A stretch of DNA of 40,063 bases from Clostridiaceae bacterium (GCA_016297555.1 JAEDGK010000002.1:1-40063); one strand, 5' to 3'. Shown: positions 1 to 8,660, numbered from the stretch's first letter. Made by a program: numbers and translations. The notes: generated from the letters alone by a model not told the origin.

Positions 1-107
1 GGGAACGCACAATAAAGGCGTTTTGCAGTCTGCTATCATTTTGCTATCAAATCGGGAATTTTTAAGCCGAGAATCCTTTGTTTATGCGGTTTTTCAGACT
101 TTACAAT
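1..107. other. Left-edge flank downstream of guaA
   Basis: No complete gene is visible. On the plus strand the 8-mer TGCTATCA occurs at 31-38 and again at 42-49, an 11-base period. On the minus strand a reading frame is open for about 27 codons into the window edge, but it has no recognisable motif and no start, so it is not called as a gene. No hairpin with a T-tract that could terminate guaA is seen here. Confidence 0.4.
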
Positions 108-1640
108 TTATTCCCACTCCACGGTGGCGGGGGGTTTTTGAGTGATATCATAGACCACGCGGTTGACGCCTTTGACCTCGTTTGTAATTCGGCTTGATGC
201 CTTTGCGAGGACTTCAAAGGGGATTTTTGCCCAATCGCAGGTCATAAAATCGTCTGTTGTAACGGCTCTGAGAGCAATCAGATGGTCATAGGTTCTTGAG
301 TCGCCCATTACGCCCACGCTCTTTGTGTCGGTTATAACGGCGAAATACTGGTTGATGCTTTTGTCAAGCCCTGCGGCGGCGATTTCTTCTCTGAAAATTG
401 CGTCCGCATTTCTAAGAATTTCAAGCTTATCATTTGTGATTTCTCCGAGGCATCTGACTGCAAGGCCGGGACCGGGGAAGGGCTGGCGGTAAACGAGAAA
501 TTCGGGAACTCCGAGCTCGAGACCGACCTTTCTTACCTCGTCTTTAAACAGATTGCGGAGCGGCTCTATTATGCCGTCAAAATCAACATTCTCCGGCAGA
601 CCGCCTACATTGTGATGGCTCTTGATAACGGCGGCGTCGCCCGTGCCGCTCTCTATAACATCGGGATAGATTGTTCCCTGCATAAGATAATCCATTCTGC
701 CGAGCTTTTTGGATTCTTCCTCAAAAACTCTGATGAATTCTTCGCCGATTATCTTCCTCTTGCGCTCGGGGTCGCTGACGCCGCTGAGCTTTGAGAGGAA
801 GCGGCTTTCGCAGTTAACTCTGATAAGATTAAAGTCGAAAGCGCTTGCAAATTCCTTTTCAACCATATCTCCCTCGTTTTTACGCATAAGACCGTGGTCA
901 ACGAAAATGCAAGTCAGATTTTTGCCGATTGCTTTGCTCATCAAAGCGGCGCAGACCGAGGAATCAACTCCGCCCGAAAGAGCGCAGAGAACCTTTTTAT
1001 CGCCGAGCATTTCTCTGTAATTTTTAATTGATTCTTCAACGAAGTCGGACATTATCCAATCGCCCTTGCAGCCGCAAACATCAAAAAGAAAGCTTTTGAA
1101 AATCTCGGTGCCGTATTCAGTGTGGTTAACCTCGGGATGGAACTGAACGGCAAAAAGCCTTTTTTCGCGGTTTTCCATTGCCGCGCAGGGGCAGTCCGCC
1201 GTAACGGCTGTTACTTCAAAGCCATGCGGCACATTTTCAATGTAATCGCGGTGGCTCATCCAGCAAACGCTGTTTTCGGGGAAGCCTTTGAGAAGTAAGC
1301 CGCCTTTTTTGTGCAGCTCGATTTTTCCGTATTCGCTTGCGCCTGCATTGGCATTGACTTTGCCGCCTGCAAGGTGCGCCATGAGCTGAGCCCCGTAGCA
1401 AATTCCCAAAACGGGAACGCCCAAATTAAGGATTTCGGGGTCATAGGAAGGGGATTTGGGGTCGTAAACGCTGTTTGGACCGCCCGTGAATATAATTCCC
1501 TTGTAATTCTGCTCTTTAATTTCGGCAATGGGAGTTTTAAAGCTCTTGATTTCGGCATAAACGCACAAATCGCGCACTCTGCGGGCGATTAACTGATTGT
1601 ATTGACCGCCAAAATCGAGAACAAGGATTTTCTCTCTCAT
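108..1640 (-). CDS. guaA: GMP synthase (glutamine-hydrolysing)
   Basis: Converts XMP to GMP with ATP and glutamine in cytoplasmic purine synthesis. The 510-residue protein has the class I glutamine amidotransferase domain first: GICYGAQ carries the nucleophile C81, and FHPE supplies H168 and E170. The ATP-pyrophosphatase domain follows with the P-loop SGGVDSS at 222-228, then the GMP synthetase C-terminal dimerisation domain ending TVEWE. The length is normal for the family. I chose the ATG at 1640 because an AAGGGAAG ribosome site lies 7 bases before it; a TTG six codons upstream would fall at that site. A consensus promoter precedes the gene. No purine riboswitch is apparent in the roughly 30-base leader. 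Confidence 0.97.
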   Translation of the reverse strand: MREKILVLDFGGQYNQLIARRVRDLCVYAEIKSFKTPIAEIKEQNYKGIIFTGGPNSVYDPKSPSYDPEILNLGVPVLGICYGAQLMAHLAGGKVNANAGASEYGKIELHKKGGLLLKGFPENSVCWMSHRDYIENVPHGFEVTAVTADCPCAAMENREKRLFAVQFHPEVNHTEYGTEIFKSFLFDVCGCKGDWIMSDFVEESIKNYREMLGDKKVLCALSGGVDSSVCAALMSKAIGKNLTCIFVDHGLMRKNEGDMVEKEFASAFDFNLIRVNCESRFLSKLSGVSDPERKRKIIGEEFIRVFEEESKKLGRMDYLMQGTIYPDVIESGTGDAAVIKSHHNVGGLPENVDFDGIIEPLRNLFKDEVRKVGLELGVPEFLVYRQPFPGPGLAVRCLGEITNDKLEILRNADAIFREEIAAAGLDKSINQYFAVITDTKSVGVMGDSRTYDHLIALRAVTTDDFMTCDWAKIPFEVLAKASSRITNEVKGVNRVVYDITQKPPATVEWE

Positions 1641-1673
1641 CAATTCGCTTCCCTTCAAACTTATTACCTAAAA

Positions 1674-1702
1674 AGTATACTTTTTAAGCCTTTCCGTGTC
1701 AA
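1674..1702 (-). promoter_or_regulatory. Sigma-A promoter of guaA
   Basis: Read on the minus strand, TTGACA (1702-1697) and TATACT (1679-1674) are separated by exactly 17 bases, close to perfect consensus. The leader to the guaA ATG is only about 30 bases. Confidence 0.85.
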
Positions 1703-1784
1703 TTAGAATATTGGATTTTATGAGCCTGCATAAAACAAAATTTTTATAAGTTTTTAACCGTTTTTTGTCGGATTTGTCAGATAA

Positions 1785-1821
1785 AAAGGCGCACTACCGG
1801 ATAATCCGATAATGCGCCTTT
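1785..1821 (-). terminator. Intrinsic terminator of the wall-protein gene
   Basis: A 9-bp arm AAAGGCGCA (1785-1793) pairs with TGCGCCTTT (1813-1821). The inner CCGGA/TCCG arms extend the stem across two mismatches. Read on the minus strand the stem is followed by CTTTTTATC, a T-tract, about 30 bases past the stop codon of the gene ending at 1853. Confidence 0.8.
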
Positions 1822-1852
1822 GCATTAATGATTTTTAATCGGGGATAGTTGA

Positions 1853-3631
1853 TTATTTATCTTCTTTTTTCTTCTTTGCGAAGATGATTGCAGCAGCAGC
1901 CGAGAGAGCAAACGCAGCAAAAACAGCAGTGCCTATTGCAGCGGAGCCTGTGTCGGGGATGTTGCCGTCAACCTTTGACCATTCAGCTTCAAAGGTAAGG
2001 TCTTCCTTGGGCATTGTGTCGGGAACATCGGGCTCCCAGCCTGCGAATACATAGCCCTCCTTAGCGGGATCGTCGGGAGTGGGAACCTTTTCGCCTGCCT
2101 TAACCTTATAGGTCTTGTAAACCTCGCCGTCAACCTTGTAGGTAACGGTGTAAGTGGTGTTCTTGTTAATAATTGATGATACGCCGATTACGGCGAGAAT
2201 ACCGCCGATAATTGAAACGCCTGCGATTGCAGCTGCGCCTGCGCCGCCCGCGATAGCAGCTATGATGCCGCCTGCGATAACGGTGCCGCCTACAACAACG
2301 GCAACAAATTCCTTATCGGTTTCCCACTTTGCGGTGAATACGAGATCCTCAGCGGGCATTGTTTCGGGGATTTCGGGCTCCCAGCCTGCAAACTTCTTGC
2401 CGAATTTTTCGGGGTTGGTTTCGGGAACGGGAACGGGATCGCCCTCTTTAACTTCATAAGCCTCGTGGGTTTTGTTTTCGTCTACCATGTAGGTTACATT
2501 GCCGTTTCTGAGCCACTTTGCGGTGAAGGTGATATCCGAAGAGGGAACGGTTTTATAGGAATAAACATTGTTGCCCTCTGCGTCAAACCAGCCCGCAAAG
2601 GTGTAGCCGTCCTTAGCGGGGTCGGCGGGAACGGTAGCGGAGATGTCCGAGCCGTAGGGTACGGTTGAAGAAGAAACCTCATTGCCGTCATTTACATAAG
2701 TGACTTTAATATCCTTGAGCTTCCATGAAGCGTATGCCTTGAGATTTTCAGCGGGCATTTTTTCGGGAAGGGGAACAACCGTGCCGTTTTCTTCACCGAG
2801 AATCCAGCCTGCGAAAACATAGCCTTCAGCCGCCGCGGGAGCTTCGGGAAGAACTATGGAATCGCCAACCTTATAGGTCTGAGCGTCGCCGTACTGCTTA
2901 TCGTTTTCCGAATAGTAAGTAACGGTGAAATCGGTCTGATTCCAGATTGCGTAAAGAACTACCTGAGCGCCGTCGGTATCGGCAAGGTTTTTAACATTTG
3001 CGCCTTCCGCATAAACCGTGCCCGTGCCGTCGGCTGTGGTGCACCAGCCCTTGAATTCCGAGCCCGCCTTTGAAAGACCGTCGCCGGAGGGGAGAGTTGC
3101 TTCAATGTCATATTTTGCGGAAACGGGATTAACCGTGCCTTCGCCGCCGTTTGCATCAAAAGAAACGGTGTATTCAACGGGTGAATACTGAAGGTTAACC
3201 GAGTTACCCTTTTCCCATGCGCCTCTTGCGGTGCTGTAAATGTTGTCCGAGGCAGCGGCAACTGTGACGGAAGCGCCGTCCTTATAGCCCTTGGGGGCGG
3301 CGGGAACGGTGTATTCCTCGTAATAAACATTGCCGCTTTCGGCACTTGTGCTGTTTTCTTCAACATAGCCTTTGATTGAAACCGAGCCGTAATTTGCGGC
3401 GGTTTCGTCCTTAACGCCGTTGATGCTTACATAAAAAGCACCGTTGGCGGTGTTTCCCGTGAGCTTATCTCCCTCGACAAGCTTTGCATCGGGATCGCTT
3501 GCGCCGTTAACCGTGAAAGATCCGTTTTGAATTGCCGCCGTGCTTGCCGCAAAGCCCGCAAGCGGAGTGGCAGTCAGGACAAACGCCATAGAAAGAACTA
3601 CGGCGAGCAGCCCTTTGAGTCTGTTTTTCAT
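1853..3631 (-). CDS. Cell-wall-anchored protein with five InlB-type repeats and an internal glycine-rich membrane segment
   Basis: The 592-residue exported protein has a signal peptide at 1-29. It then has four repeats of the Listeria-Bacteroides/InlB B type (about 153-231, 235-303, 307-373, 378-436), each ending in a GW...Y/FxAxW pattern. A 48-residue Gly/Ala/Ile/Val-rich hydrophobic stretch spans about 442-489, and a fifth repeat spans about 493-551. The C-terminus is a sorting signal: IPDTG at 558-562, a hydrophobic helix, then KKKKEDK. The family is known as surface adhesion or structural modules; the ligand cannot be read. The start at 3631 is fixed by GGAGG nine bases upstream and by the signal peptide directly after it. 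The hydrophobic block between repeats 4 and 5 is unusual for a wall-anchored protein. Transcribed alone from its own promoter with a roughly 115-base leader. The sortase is not in the window. Confidence 0.85.
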   Translation of the reverse strand: MKNRLKGLLAVVLSMAFVLTATPLAGFAASTAAIQNGSFTVNGASDPDAKLVEGDKLTGNTANGAFYVSINGVKDETAANYGSVSIKGYVEENSTSAESGNVYYEEYTVPAAPKGYKDGASVTVAAASDNIYSTARGAWEKGNSVNLQYSPVEYTVSFDANGGEGTVNPVSAKYDIEATLPSGDGLSKAGSEFKGWCTTADGTGTVYAEGANVKNLADTDGAQVVLYAIWNQTDFTVTYYSENDKQYGDAQTYKVGDSIVLPEAPAAAEGYVFAGWILGEENGTVVPLPEKMPAENLKAYASWKLKDIKVTYVNDGNEVSSSTVPYGSDISATVPADPAKDGYTFAGWFDAEGNNVYSYKTVPSSDITFTAKWLRNGNVTYMVDENKTHEAYEVKEGDPVPVPETNPEKFGKKFAGWEPEIPETMPAEDLVFTAKWETDKEFVAVVVGGTVIAGGIIAAIAGGAGAAAIAGVSIIGGILAVIGVSSIINKNTTYTVTYKVDGEVYKTYKVKAGEKVPTPDDPAKEGYVFAGWEPDVPDTMPKEDLTFEAEWSKVDGNIPDTGSAAIGTAVFAAFALSAAAAIIFAKKKKEDK

Positions 3632-3661
3632 AAAATTTTTCCTCCGTTTTATAGTTGAATT

Positions 3662-3742
3662 TTTAAGGGCAGGGCATTGCCGAAAACAAAGGGTGCGGTC
3701 CCCGTATCCGCACATCGGTCAGCACCCCGATCGCCCCTTAAA
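3662..3742 (-). promoter_or_regulatory. Possible structured leader RNA of the wall-protein gene
   Basis: In the predicted 5' UTR the minus-strand arms TTTAAGGG (3742-3735) and CCCTTAAA (3669-3662) can close a branched structure. Inside are ATCGG/CCGAT and GTGCGG/CCGCAC hairpins and a small GGC-AAT-GCC hairpin. An alternative GGGTGC/GCACCC pairing competes with the second hairpin. The closing stem starts at about the predicted transcription start and ends some 25 bases before the GGAGG site. I do not recognise it as a known riboswitch class. It was folded by eye only. Confidence 0.35.
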
Positions 3743-3751
3743 TTCGCATCT

Positions 3752-3780
3752 ATTATACATTTTTTTCGCCGCTTAGTCAA
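3752..3780 (-). promoter_or_regulatory. Sigma-A promoter of the wall-protein gene
   Basis: Minus strand TTGACT (3780-3775), 17-base spacer, TATAAT (3757-3752). It predicts a transcription start near 3745 and a leader of about 115 bases. Confidence 0.85.
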
Positions 3781-3884
3781 TTCACTTTTATTAACCAAAT
3801 ATTACAAGTCTGTAAAAAAAGCCCCATTTTCTAAACACCGCCGTAATATTGTCTGGCTGATTTTTATAAATCGGAGGAGAATTA

Positions 3885-4496
3885 TTAACCGTTTTTGGAA
3901 AATTTTCGCTCGTTACCGTCCAGCAGGCGAACAAAATTTGCCGTGTGCTTGATTAGGATAAGCGCGGAGCAGGCGGCGGCAAAAAGAAAATTCAGCTCCC
4001 TGTTTTCGTCGCTGAGAAAATACGCAAGCAGGGGATACGCTCCCGCGCATATTCCCGAAGCGAGAGAAACGGTTTTGGAAACTGCGGCAATCAACGCAAA
4101 AGAAAGGAGAAGAATTGCCGCAGTAAGCGGCATAACCGCAAACGCGGCTCCCGCCGCCGTTGCAACGCCCTTTCCGCCCTTGAATTTAAAGAAAACGGGC
4201 AGAGTGTGCCCAAGCTGAGCGAAAAATCCCGCTGCCAAAACACATTCATACGGCGCGTCAAAAAGAATAACAAGGAGTTTTGCGCCTGCGGCGGCAATCA
4301 TACCCTTTGAAAAGTCCAGAAAGAATACTGTCGCTCCCGCCTTTTTGCCGAAAACGCGCAGAGCATTTGTCGCCCCCGCATTTCCGCTGCCGAGATATCT
4401 GATGTCGCTGCCGTAAAGGCATTTTGAAATAATAACAGCGGAGCTTATGCTGCCGATTAAATAAGATACTGCGGAGCATATTGTAATGAAAAACAA
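3885..4496 (-). CDS. plsY: Acyl-phosphate:glycerol-3-phosphate acyltransferase PlsY
   Basis: Integral membrane enzyme that makes 1-acyl-glycerol-3-phosphate from acyl-phosphate, the first acylation in phospholipid synthesis. The 203-residue protein has the family signatures SYLIGSISSA near the N-terminus, the GSGNAGATNALR loop, GHTLPVFFKFKGGKGVAT in the middle, and several hydrophobic helices. I place the start at the TTG at 4496: GAGGTGAT lies eight bases before it, and the resulting protein begins directly in the first helix, as usual for PlsY. A TTG at 4532 would add 12 residues but has no ribosome site. An 11-bp inverted repeat sits at this ribosome site (separate entry). No clear terminator or promoter was found. 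Confidence 0.93.
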   Translation of the reverse strand: MFFITICSAVSYLIGSISSAVIISKCLYGSDIRYLGSGNAGATNALRVFGKKAGATVFFLDFSKGMIAAAGAKLLVILFDAPYECVLAAGFFAQLGHTLPVFFKFKGGKGVATAAGAAFAVMPLTAAILLLSFALIAAVSKTVSLASGICAGAYPLLAYFLSDENRELNFLFAAACSALILIKHTANFVRLLDGNERKFSKNG

Positions 4497-4506
4497 AAAT
4501 ATCACC

Positions 4507-4547
4507 TCAAGGATAATATATCCTTTATGCAATTAAATTATCCTTGA
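4507..4547. repeat. 11-bp perfect inverted repeat at the plsY ribosome site
   Basis: TCAAGGATAAT at 4507-4517 is repeated in perfect inverted form as ATTATCCTTGA at 4537-4547, with 19 bases between. A smaller GGATA/TATCC palindrome lies inside. In the plsY mRNA the 3' arm ends at the first bases of the GAGG ribosome site (4508-4505). It could be a leader hairpin that affects translation or an operator for a dimeric regulator. It does not match the FapR consensus known to me. Confidence 0.6.
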
Positions 4548-4645
4548 AGCGCAGTTTGTTTGAATTCAAGAGTAGGTTTGTTATATTTTTAGACAAAATG
4601 GCCAAATATAGTGACGAATAATTTGATTATTTTGTCAAAAAGGCA

Positions 4646-4674
4646 TTGACAAAGTCGTAATTAGGGCGTAAAAT
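4646..4674 (+). promoter_or_regulatory. Sigma-A promoter of the secreted protein at 4698
   Basis: TTGACA (4646-4651), 17-base spacer, TAAAAT (4669-4674), about 23 bases before the ATG. Confidence 0.85.
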
Positions 4675-4697
4675 TAAGACAAAGGAGGTCTTTGAAA

Positions 4698-5576
4698 ATG
4701 AAAAAGATTATAAGTGTTTTATTAACGGTTGCAATGCTTGCTTTGAGCGTTTTTTGCCTCGGAGCTTCGGCTGCCGAAACCAAAACGGAGGCTCTGCTTG
4801 CTCAGCTTGCCGAAACAAAATCGATAAGCGTTGAGTTCTTTGATGAAGCTTTTGATAACGATTATATTGAAGTTAAGAATGTTAAAGCTTCGGCAAAGGT
4901 GTTTGAAAAAGCTGACGGAACATCCGATATTAAGGTTGCGGCAAGCGCAAAAGCGGGGTTTTTCAATATAAAGGCTTATATTGAAAACGGCGAAATCCAC
5001 GCTTATATCCCTCTGCTTCGCATACACATCAATGTAACCGAGCTTATAGGAGAAAAGGTTGACCTTTCGCAGTATGTCGGCGAGCTTGACGAGCTTATGG
5101 CTTATCTTGAATCCGATTATATCGCCTGCATGAAGCTCAAGAGCGCAGGAGAAAAAGAAGTTGACGGCTACGGAAATGTATATGTTGAAGAATTCATTCC
5201 CGATGTAAAAGCAGTTGCCAAAAAGGCGGTTGAGAGCGGAGCGGTTCAGCTTCCCGAGGGCGTCAATATCAACGATTTGACGGAAGAAGAGCTTGTCGCT
5301 TATGTTGTTGCTGCCGGCGGAGACGCAGAGAGCATTGCGGCAATGCTTAAAACAAAAGCTGAATTCTATTATTCAAACGATAAGCTTGTAGGCTTTAAGG
5401 CTGTTATAGTTGATGAAGACGGCAATGAGCAGACCGTTGATTCGGCTCAGGTTCTTCCGTTCAAGGTTAAGTCAATCACCTCAGGCGTCAGCGACAAGGA
5501 ATTTGAGCAGCCCAAGCTTTGCTTTGACCTTACGGGTCTTGTCAAGCGCATTATTTCAATGATTGGCGGAATTTAA
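4698..5576 (+). CDS. Secreted protein of unknown function
   Basis: I do not recognise this 292-residue protein. It has a signal peptide (about 1-27, KKII then a hydrophobic core, cut near ASAAE) and no lipobox. The mature part is acidic with alternating hydrophobic/polar stretches that suggest beta strands, such as FNIKAYIENGEIHAYI and AEFYYSNDKLVGFKAV. This pattern somewhat resembles LolA/LppX-like lipid-binding folds, which is a guess. It ends in LTGLVKRIISMIGGI, an amphipathic tail similar in style to those of other exported proteins in this window. The ATG at 4698 is chosen over a TTG at 4692 because GGAGG at 4684-4688 is nine bases from the ATG and only three from the TTG. It is a single gene between its own promoter and terminator. 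Confidence 0.8.
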   Translation: MKKIISVLLTVAMLALSVFCLGASAAETKTEALLAQLAETKSISVEFFDEAFDNDYIEVKNVKASAKVFEKADGTSDIKVAASAKAGFFNIKAYIENGEIHAYIPLLRIHINVTELIGEKVDLSQYVGELDELMAYLESDYIACMKLKSAGEKEVDGYGNVYVEEFIPDVKAVAKKAVESGAVQLPEGVNINDLTEEELVAYVVAAGGDAESIAAMLKTKAEFYYSNDKLVGFKAVIVDEDGNEQTVDSAQVLPFKVKSITSGVSDKEFEQPKLCFDLTGLVKRIISMIGGI

Positions 5577-5593
5577 TATTACAAAAACAATCG

Positions 5594-5625
5594 GCGGCGG
5601 TGCTTCGGTGCACCGCCGCTTTTCT
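5594..5625. terminator. Bidirectional terminator between convergent genes
   Basis: A 10-bp GC-rich stem, GCGGCGGTGC (5594-5603) and GCACCGCCGC (5610-5619), is followed by TTTTCTT on the plus strand. On the minus strand it is followed after a few bases by a GTTTTTG run. It serves the gene ending at 5576 and probably the HAD gene ending at 5632. Confidence 0.85.
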
Positions 5626-5631
5626 TATTGA

Positions 5632-6234
5632 TTATTCCTTTTTTGCTTTACCCCTGATTTCTTCAATGCTCATTTCTGTTAAAACGCCCTTTTTGGCGTG
5701 AAAGCACTTTTCGCCAAGCTCAAAAATATGAACATCACTCTTGATTGAATCGGAGTAGACATTAACAAATTCAGCGTCCGGTACGGCTTCGGCTATTCGG
5801 AGCGGCTTTTGCTTATCCTTGCAGTTAAAGCCTTCTATTTTGCCTGTTTTCGGGTTCATTCTTGTTGCAATGAGCGTGTTTACCTTGTATTTTTCACAGA
5901 TGGGTTTCAGCAGAAATTCGGGCGAAGCGGAGCAGACAACAACGGGTCTTTCTCTGTTTTGCGGCTCAAAAATCGGATAAATTCGCTTTTGCTGTTTTTT
6001 CCAGAATTTTTTCGCCATTTTCTCACCGTCGATGAAGCGGAGAAACGAAAAGCATCTGCCCTTGAAGTTGTCGCCGAAGCCCAAAAAGAAGAGTATAAGG
6101 TTGAGCAAAAGCCAAGGACCGAGAATAATAAGATACGGTCTGTGAAGAATGCAGTAGAATAAAAATACGGTTTCGGAGTCATAAGGATAAACCGTTTTGT
6201 CAAAATCAAAAAGGTCATATTTGTTTTCAGGCAT
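5632..6234 (-). CDS. HAD-family phosphatase (phosphoserine-phosphatase-like, IB type)
   Basis: The 200-residue protein has HAD motif I DFDKT near residue 14 (nucleophile and acid aspartates), motif II VVCSAS, and motif IV in YSDSIKSD. A helical, strongly hydrophobic cap segment ([21 protein letters not shown]) lies between motifs I and II, so membrane association is possible. Family members hydrolyse small phosphate esters; the substrate is not evident. The ATG lies inside the last codons of the fucosidase gene (8-base overlap) with AAAAGG about eight bases upstream, so translation is probably coupled. The pair could mean a shared sugar pathway, but this is inference. Confidence 0.82.
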   Translation of the reverse strand: MPENKYDLFDFDKTVYPYDSETVFLFYCILHRPYLIILGPWLLLNLILFFLGFGDNFKGRCFSFLRFIDGEKMAKKFWKKQQKRIYPIFEPQNRERPVVVCSASPEFLLKPICEKYKVNTLIATRMNPKTGKIEGFNCKDKQKPLRIAEAVPDAEFVNVYSDSIKSDVHIFELGEKCFHAKKGVLTEMSIEEIRGKAKKE

Positions 6235-8515
6235 CGAAGGTTACCTTTTCGCCTGAAAGCTCAACGGCGGTTTCCTTTCCGTTAACTATTACCGTAAACC
6301 TGCCTTTTCCTTCAAGGCTGTATCTGACAGCCGAGCCGTTTTGCCATTCGATATCAACAATCACATTGCCTTTGGCAAGCAGACCCGAAACTTTGCCGTT
6401 TTTCCAGTTTGACGGAAGAGCGGGAAGAATATATATTTTTCCGTCACGGCTCTGCATAAGCATTTCAGTTATTCCGCTGACAAAACCGAAATTGCCGTCA
6501 ATCTGGAAAGGGGGATGAGCATCAAAAAGGTTTTCATATGTTCCGCCGCCGTTTGTGTAGTTAAAGCCCGTGCTTTTTACGGGGCGAAGCTGCATTTCAA
6601 TGAGTTTCAGCGCATGGTCGCCGTCAAAGAGCCTTGCCCAAAAATTGATTTTCCAGCCGAGGCTCCAGCCCGTTCCGTTGTCGCCTCTGCGCTCAAGAGT
6701 TCTGCGGCAGGCGGCGGCAAGCTCGGGAGTTCCGTCGGCGGTTATAAGGTTTGCGGGGTGGAGCGCATAGAGATGCGAGCAATGCCTGTGGTGAATTTCA
6801 ACCTCGGGATAATCGTCGTCAAATTCAAGAAGCTGACCGTCTGAGCCGATTTTGAAATCAGCCATTTTTGAAACCGTGTCGGCAAGCTTAGCGGAGAAAT
6901 CGCCGTCAATGCCGAGAATTTCACAGGCTTTTATGCAGTTTTCAAAAAGCTCTCTTGCAATCGACATTGACATTGTGCTGTATTTTGCACAGCAGCAGCT
7001 TTTCCCCTGATATTCAAAGGAATTTTCGGGTGAAGTTCCGGGAGCAAGAACAAGCTTGCCGTCATATTCAACCATTATATCAAGATAGAATTCCGCCGCG
7101 CCTTTCATTATGGGATATGCGGTGCTTCTGAGGAATTCGATATCGCCTGTATATTCATAATGCTCAAAAAGATGCCTGCAAAGCCAGCCTGACGAGCCGT
7201 GCCAGAACGCCCATTGCGAGCTGCCCGAAACGGGAGTTGCAAGCCGCCAAAGGTCAACATTATGGTGCGAAACCCAGCCCTTTGCTCCGTATTGACCCTG
7301 AGCCGCCCTTTCGCCGCTTATGCTCAGTTCCTTAACCATTTCAATCAGCGGCAGGTTTACCTCGGGCATTCTGCACATAAGAACGGGCCAATAGTTCATC
7401 TCGGTGTTGATATTGACCGTGTAATTTGAATGCCACGGGGGAGTCAGACGGTCATTCCAGATTCCCTGAAGCGTTGAGGGCTGAGAACCCTCTCTTGACG
7501 AAGAAATCGCAAGATATCTTCCGTAATTATAAACAAGGGTGATAAGTGAAATATCGTTTTTGTCCTTTTTAAATGCAATGAGCCTTTTGTCGGTCGGCAG
7601 TTCTTCGCGCCCGTCGCCGAGTTCAAGAGATACTCTGCCGAAAAGCTCGCGGTAATCCGTGATGTGCTTTTCTTTTTCGGCTTCATAATCGGTAAGAGCG
7701 TCAAGTCTGTTTATGCAAGGCTCTTTGTATTCCTTTCCCTCAAGGAACGGGTGCTTGTTCCAGCCGTTGAAGCTTGTTTCTGCGGTAAAGAACAGAACGG
7801 CGCTTGCAGCGTCTTTAACGGAAATGCGGTTTTCACTTTCTGAAACCGTGCCGTCGGTAATAACCTTAACAGCCGCACGGAAGCGCATACCGCGCTTTTC
7901 GGGTTCGTCAAAATAATCTTTCCTGTCCGAATGATTGCCGATATTGTTTTCGCCGTGGCACTCGCCGTCAAGAATGACGGTGTTTCCGTCGGCAAAGCTG
8001 TTGCTCCTGAGCTTTGAGCTTAATCCGAAAGTAAAGCTCATCTTGCCGCTCTCGCAGGTAAGCTTTGCCGCGATTGCCTTTGCGGGATATGAAGCGAAAT
8101 ATTCTCTTTTGTATTTAACGCCGGAGCAGGTGAATTCAACGGAGGAAACCGCGTTTTCAAGGTCAAGAGAACGCCTGTAATCCGTTATTCTGCCGCGCAG
8201 ACCGAAATCAATTTCAAGGTCGCCCAAAGGCATATACGCTTGGCTCCAAACGCTCTGAAAGTTGTTTTCAATTTCCTCCTGCGCTTCGTGGAGCTTGCCC
8301 TCAAGAGCAAGACTGCGCGCTTTTCTGAACGCTTCTGGTGCGCCGGGTCTGACCGTATCTTTCGGAACGCCGTTCCACAGCTCATCGTGGTTTAAACTGA
8401 GCTTTTCTTTGGCAGGGCAGCCGTAAATCATTGCGCCGAGCGTGCCGTTGCCTATCGGCAAGCACTGAGTCCATGCTTTCGCCCGAGACTTATACCATAA
8501 AACTGTTCCGGACAT
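6227..8515 (-). CDS. Glycoside hydrolase family 95 protein (alpha-L-fucosidase type)
   Basis: The 762-residue protein spans the family architecture: an N-terminal beta-sandwich ([26 protein letters not shown]), a helical barrel, and a C-terminal beta domain. Residues matching the known catalytic set of the bifidobacterial 1,2-alpha-L-fucosidase are visible: N368 and N370 in [12 protein letters not shown]497 in GTSPENSF, and D673 in QIDGNFG. Family members cut terminal fucose from glycans; some GH95 proteins act on L-galactose. There is no signal peptide, so the enzyme should act in the cytoplasm on imported oligosaccharides. The start has AGGAGGG a few bases upstream. It leads a two-gene operon with the HAD phosphatase from a consensus promoter. 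No fucose transporter or catabolic genes are in the window. Confidence 0.93.
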   Translation of the reverse strand: MSGTVLWYKSRAKAWTQCLPIGNGTLGAMIYGCPAKEKLSLNHDELWNGVPKDTVRPGAPEAFRKARSLALEGKLHEAQEEIENNFQSVWSQAYMPLGDLEIDFGLRGRITDYRRSLDLENAVSSVEFTCSGVKYKREYFASYPAKAIAAKLTCESGKMSFTFGLSSKLRSNSFADGNTVILDGECHGENNIGNHSDRKDYFDEPEKRGMRFRAAVKVITDGTVSESENRISVKDAASAVLFFTAETSFNGWNKHPFLEGKEYKEPCINRLDALTDYEAEKEKHITDYRELFGRVSLELGDGREELPTDKRLIAFKKDKNDISLITLVYNYGRYLAISSSREGSQPSTLQGIWNDRLTPPWHSNYTVNINTEMNYWPVLMCRMPEVNLPLIEMVKELSISGERAAQGQYGAKGWVSHHNVDLWRLATPVSGSSQWAFWHGSSGWLCRHLFEHYEYTGDIEFLRSTAYPIMKGAAEFYLDIMVEYDGKLVLAPGTSPENSFEYQGKSCCCAKYSTMSMSIARELFENCIKACEILGIDGDFSAKLADTVSKMADFKIGSDGQLLEFDDDYPEVEIHHRHCSHLYALHPANLITADGTPELAAACRRTLERRGDNGTGWSLGWKINFWARLFDGDHALKLIEMQLRPVKSTGFNYTNGGGTYENLFDAHPPFQIDGNFGFVSGITEMLMQSRDGKIYILPALPSNWKNGKVSGLLAKGNVIVDIEWQNGSAVRYSLEGKGRFTVIVNGKETAVELSGEKVTFDA

Positions 8516-8556
8516 AATATTTCCCTCCTATGTATTTTTAAATATCGCGGATTAAA

Positions 8557-8585
8557 ATTATAACTGCAAATCACCGCTCTGTCAA
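8557..8585 (-). promoter_or_regulatory. Sigma-A promoter of the fucosidase operon
   Basis: Minus strand TTGACA (8585-8580), 17-base spacer, TATAAT (8562-8557): both hexamers are perfect consensus. This suggests strong basal activity unless a repressor not visible here intervenes. Confidence 0.88.
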
Positions 8586-8633
8586 GGCTGTCATATTCAT
8601 AAACAGAGCTTCCGTCTGTTGCCAAAAAGATAA

Positions 8634-8660
8634 TTAGCACTCTGAACACGAGAGTGCTAA
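8634..8660 (+). promoter_or_regulatory. CIRCE element (HrcA operator)
   Basis: TTAGCACTC (8634-8642), nine bases, GAGTGCTAA (8652-8660): an exact match to the known CIRCE inverted repeat bound by the heat-shock repressor HrcA. A possible -10, GATAAT (8629-8634), abuts the element on the plus strand but has a poor -35. A second weak candidate is TTCACA (8663-8668) with TAACAA (8686-8691). It most likely controls hsp20, since the fucosidase -35 is almost 50 bases away on the other side. Confidence 0.93.

Noticed and set aside
1641..1702. Possible guanine riboswitch in front of guaA
   Set aside because: The leader after the consensus promoter is only about 30 bases, too short for a purine aptamer.
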